A stretch of 64,000 nt of DNA from Misgurnus anguillicaudatus (taxonomy: Eukaryota > Chordata > Actinopteri > Cypriniformes > Cobitidae), in contig NC_073341.2 in the NCBI RefSeq assembly GCF_027580225.2, forward strand, positions 11,194,001 to 11,258,000. Reading direction: 5' to 3'. The position numbers were made by a program, and so were the translations under genes. This document shows, piece after piece, positions 62,725 through 64,000 of this stretch. Under the pieces are notes generated by a model. It did not search any database. It saw nothing but the letters and a program-made list of their open reading frames with translations, and had not been told where the DNA came from. Within the stretch, counting starts at the first letter, position 1, and each line of letters opens with the position of its first letter.

Positions 62725-63334
62725 TGATGCGTGAAGTTTTGTTTCAATTCACCATACGAGACAACACGATGTATCCAAACAGCGTCTTTATTTAATACAT
62801 CAGTGCGTCAAGTTGCGACACCCCACAGCACCGTGAAAACTATGCAAAAGATAAATTCATATTCAAACATCAAATTGCATAAATAGACATCACAAACATT
62901 ACACAAACATTCATTGATATGTTCATTTCATTAATCGATCAACATACCTTGCTACGCTCTCCAAGGAGTGCAAACCAGATATCATAATCCTGTCGTCAAC
63001 ATTAACCGTGCATCCAATTTCATTCACATGATACGAAGTGTAAAAAATACACATTAAAATAGCAACTCAAACAACTGGCGTCTAGCATATATGTCCACCT
63101 GCCATCTCATCATGATTACTTGTGCACCTGTTCCCTACGGTGCCTGAAGAGGACAATTTCAACACAAATATCAGTGAGCTTCCGTTTGCAATTCACATAC
63201 ACCAAGTACAAAGACATAAATTTGTATTGTGAATCAAGTTACAAAATTAATTACACAAATGTATTTAATAATTCATGACTTAATTCATACTTGCATAAAA
63301 TACATAAATACAGTATTTTAAGTGGTCCCTTACA
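62725..63334 (-). repeat. Probable 3' LTR of a BEL/Pao retrotransposon
   Basis: On the minus strand a purine stretch GGTGGGAG (63342-63335) is followed by TGTAAGGGACC, a typical LTR start. AATAAA lies at 62794-62789, and a CA end at about 62725 is plausible. The right edge is well placed. The left edge is an estimate, because the partner LTR is outside the window. Confidence 0.6.
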
Positions 63335-64000
63335 CTCCCACCAATCATGACATGATTAAAACCAACCTCATAAGATCATACATGATTTCAATCTTAAGGG
63401 CCGTAAACCAACATATGCAAGTAAGTATAAAATTATATTAATATGATTAGGTCAAACATACATATACAAATGTGTTTATTTCCTGTCATTTTCACTAAAC
63501 TCGTCTTTCACTTTTAAGCAGAAGCACTAACTTTTTGAACTGGTCTTTCTATAACTGAAGATTTAAATTGAACATCATGCTTTCCTATTGATTTCCGTTC
63601 ACTAACTCGCACTTTCACTCTTCGTACCAATCCATCACTGTCCACAGTTGTTTCCAATATTCGTCCCAGTTGCCACTGATTTCTTGGAAGGAGATCTTCT
63701 TTTATCAAAACTACATCATCCACTTGAAGATTACGTCGTATCTTATGCCACTTCTGTCGCAGGGTTAGGTTTGAAAGATACTCTCTCTTCCACCGGCTCC
63801 AGAATTGTTCAATCAGATATTGAATACGACGCTAGCGCTTGGTACCATACATGTCCTCTCTTACAAATTCCCTGGAGGAGGAAGAGCAATCTTTGATTTC
63901 ATCTGAATCAAATGATTTGGTGTTAAGGGCTCAAGAGAATTGGGATCATTTATTCCGTCAACTGTTAAAGGACGACTGTTTACAATGGACATAGCCTCAT
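63335..64000 (-). pseudogene. BEL/Pao pol, integrase C-terminal region, broken
   Basis: From the window edge the minus strand reads EAMSIVNSRPLT, EPLTPNHLIQMKS and LPPPG, then after a one-base shift EFVREDMYGTKR. A TAG follows where the family has Trp. It resumes with RRIQYLIEQFWSRWKREYLS, LTLRQKWHKIR and the DUF5641-type VDDVVLIKEDLLPRNQWQLG to a stop at about 63514. The order and motifs are those of BEL/Pao integrase ends in fish. At least one frameshift and one nonsense change make this copy inactive. The rest of pol lies beyond 64000. Confidence 0.8.

Overview
The window looks like nuclear DNA of a teleost, most likely a cyprinid close to zebrafish. It is AT-rich, has many introns with GT/AG junctions, and is packed with DNA transposons whose termini I recognise as common in cyprinid genomes, alongside BEL/Pao, LINE and Tc1 remnants. 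The species call is an inference; nothing in the window names it.

Layout. From 1 to 7.3 kb there are transposon remnants, one intact hAT copy, and a doubtful minus-strand gene with a promoter-like region near 5.2-5.8 kb. From 7.3 to 12.4 kb a 5.1 kb transposon carries further elements inside it. From 12.5 to 17.1 kb lies a CACTA/EnSpm (tnp2-type) transposase gene, cut by a 2.6 kb transposon. Removing that insertion with one copy of its 5-bp duplication gives one open frame of about 634 codons. From 17.2 to 20.4 kb is another nest.

From 22.6 to 52.7 kb eleven plus-strand exons with consistent splice phases encode a DUF4806-type protein. I infer this is the second gene of the same CACTA element. 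Its introns are swollen by insertions. The largest is a five-level nest at 27.7-37.8 kb: hAT in hAT in hAT in hAT, plus a palindromic MITE. The fourth level still carries a BED-finger hAT transposase gene. Two single-base length changes in A-runs break the DUF4806 frame.

From 52.7 to 56.6 kb come a minisatellite with a duplicated transposon part, an unrecognised two-exon coding fragment, and a BEL/Pao reverse-transcriptase scrap. From 56.7 to 62.5 kb, on the minus strand, are the last five exons seen of a host gene that I assign to STK33 (Ser/Thr kinase). It has an in-frame TGA where the family has Trp. A LINE, a 4-bp-duplication MITE and a Tc1 transposon sit in its introns. The right edge, 62.7-64.0 kb, is the 3' LTR and integrase end of a decayed BEL/Pao retrotransposon.

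The clearest host gene is stk33. Nearly everything else is mobile DNA or genes carried by it. Boundaries given with a target-site duplication (TSD) were read directly from the sequence. Family names rest on motif recall, without database comparison.
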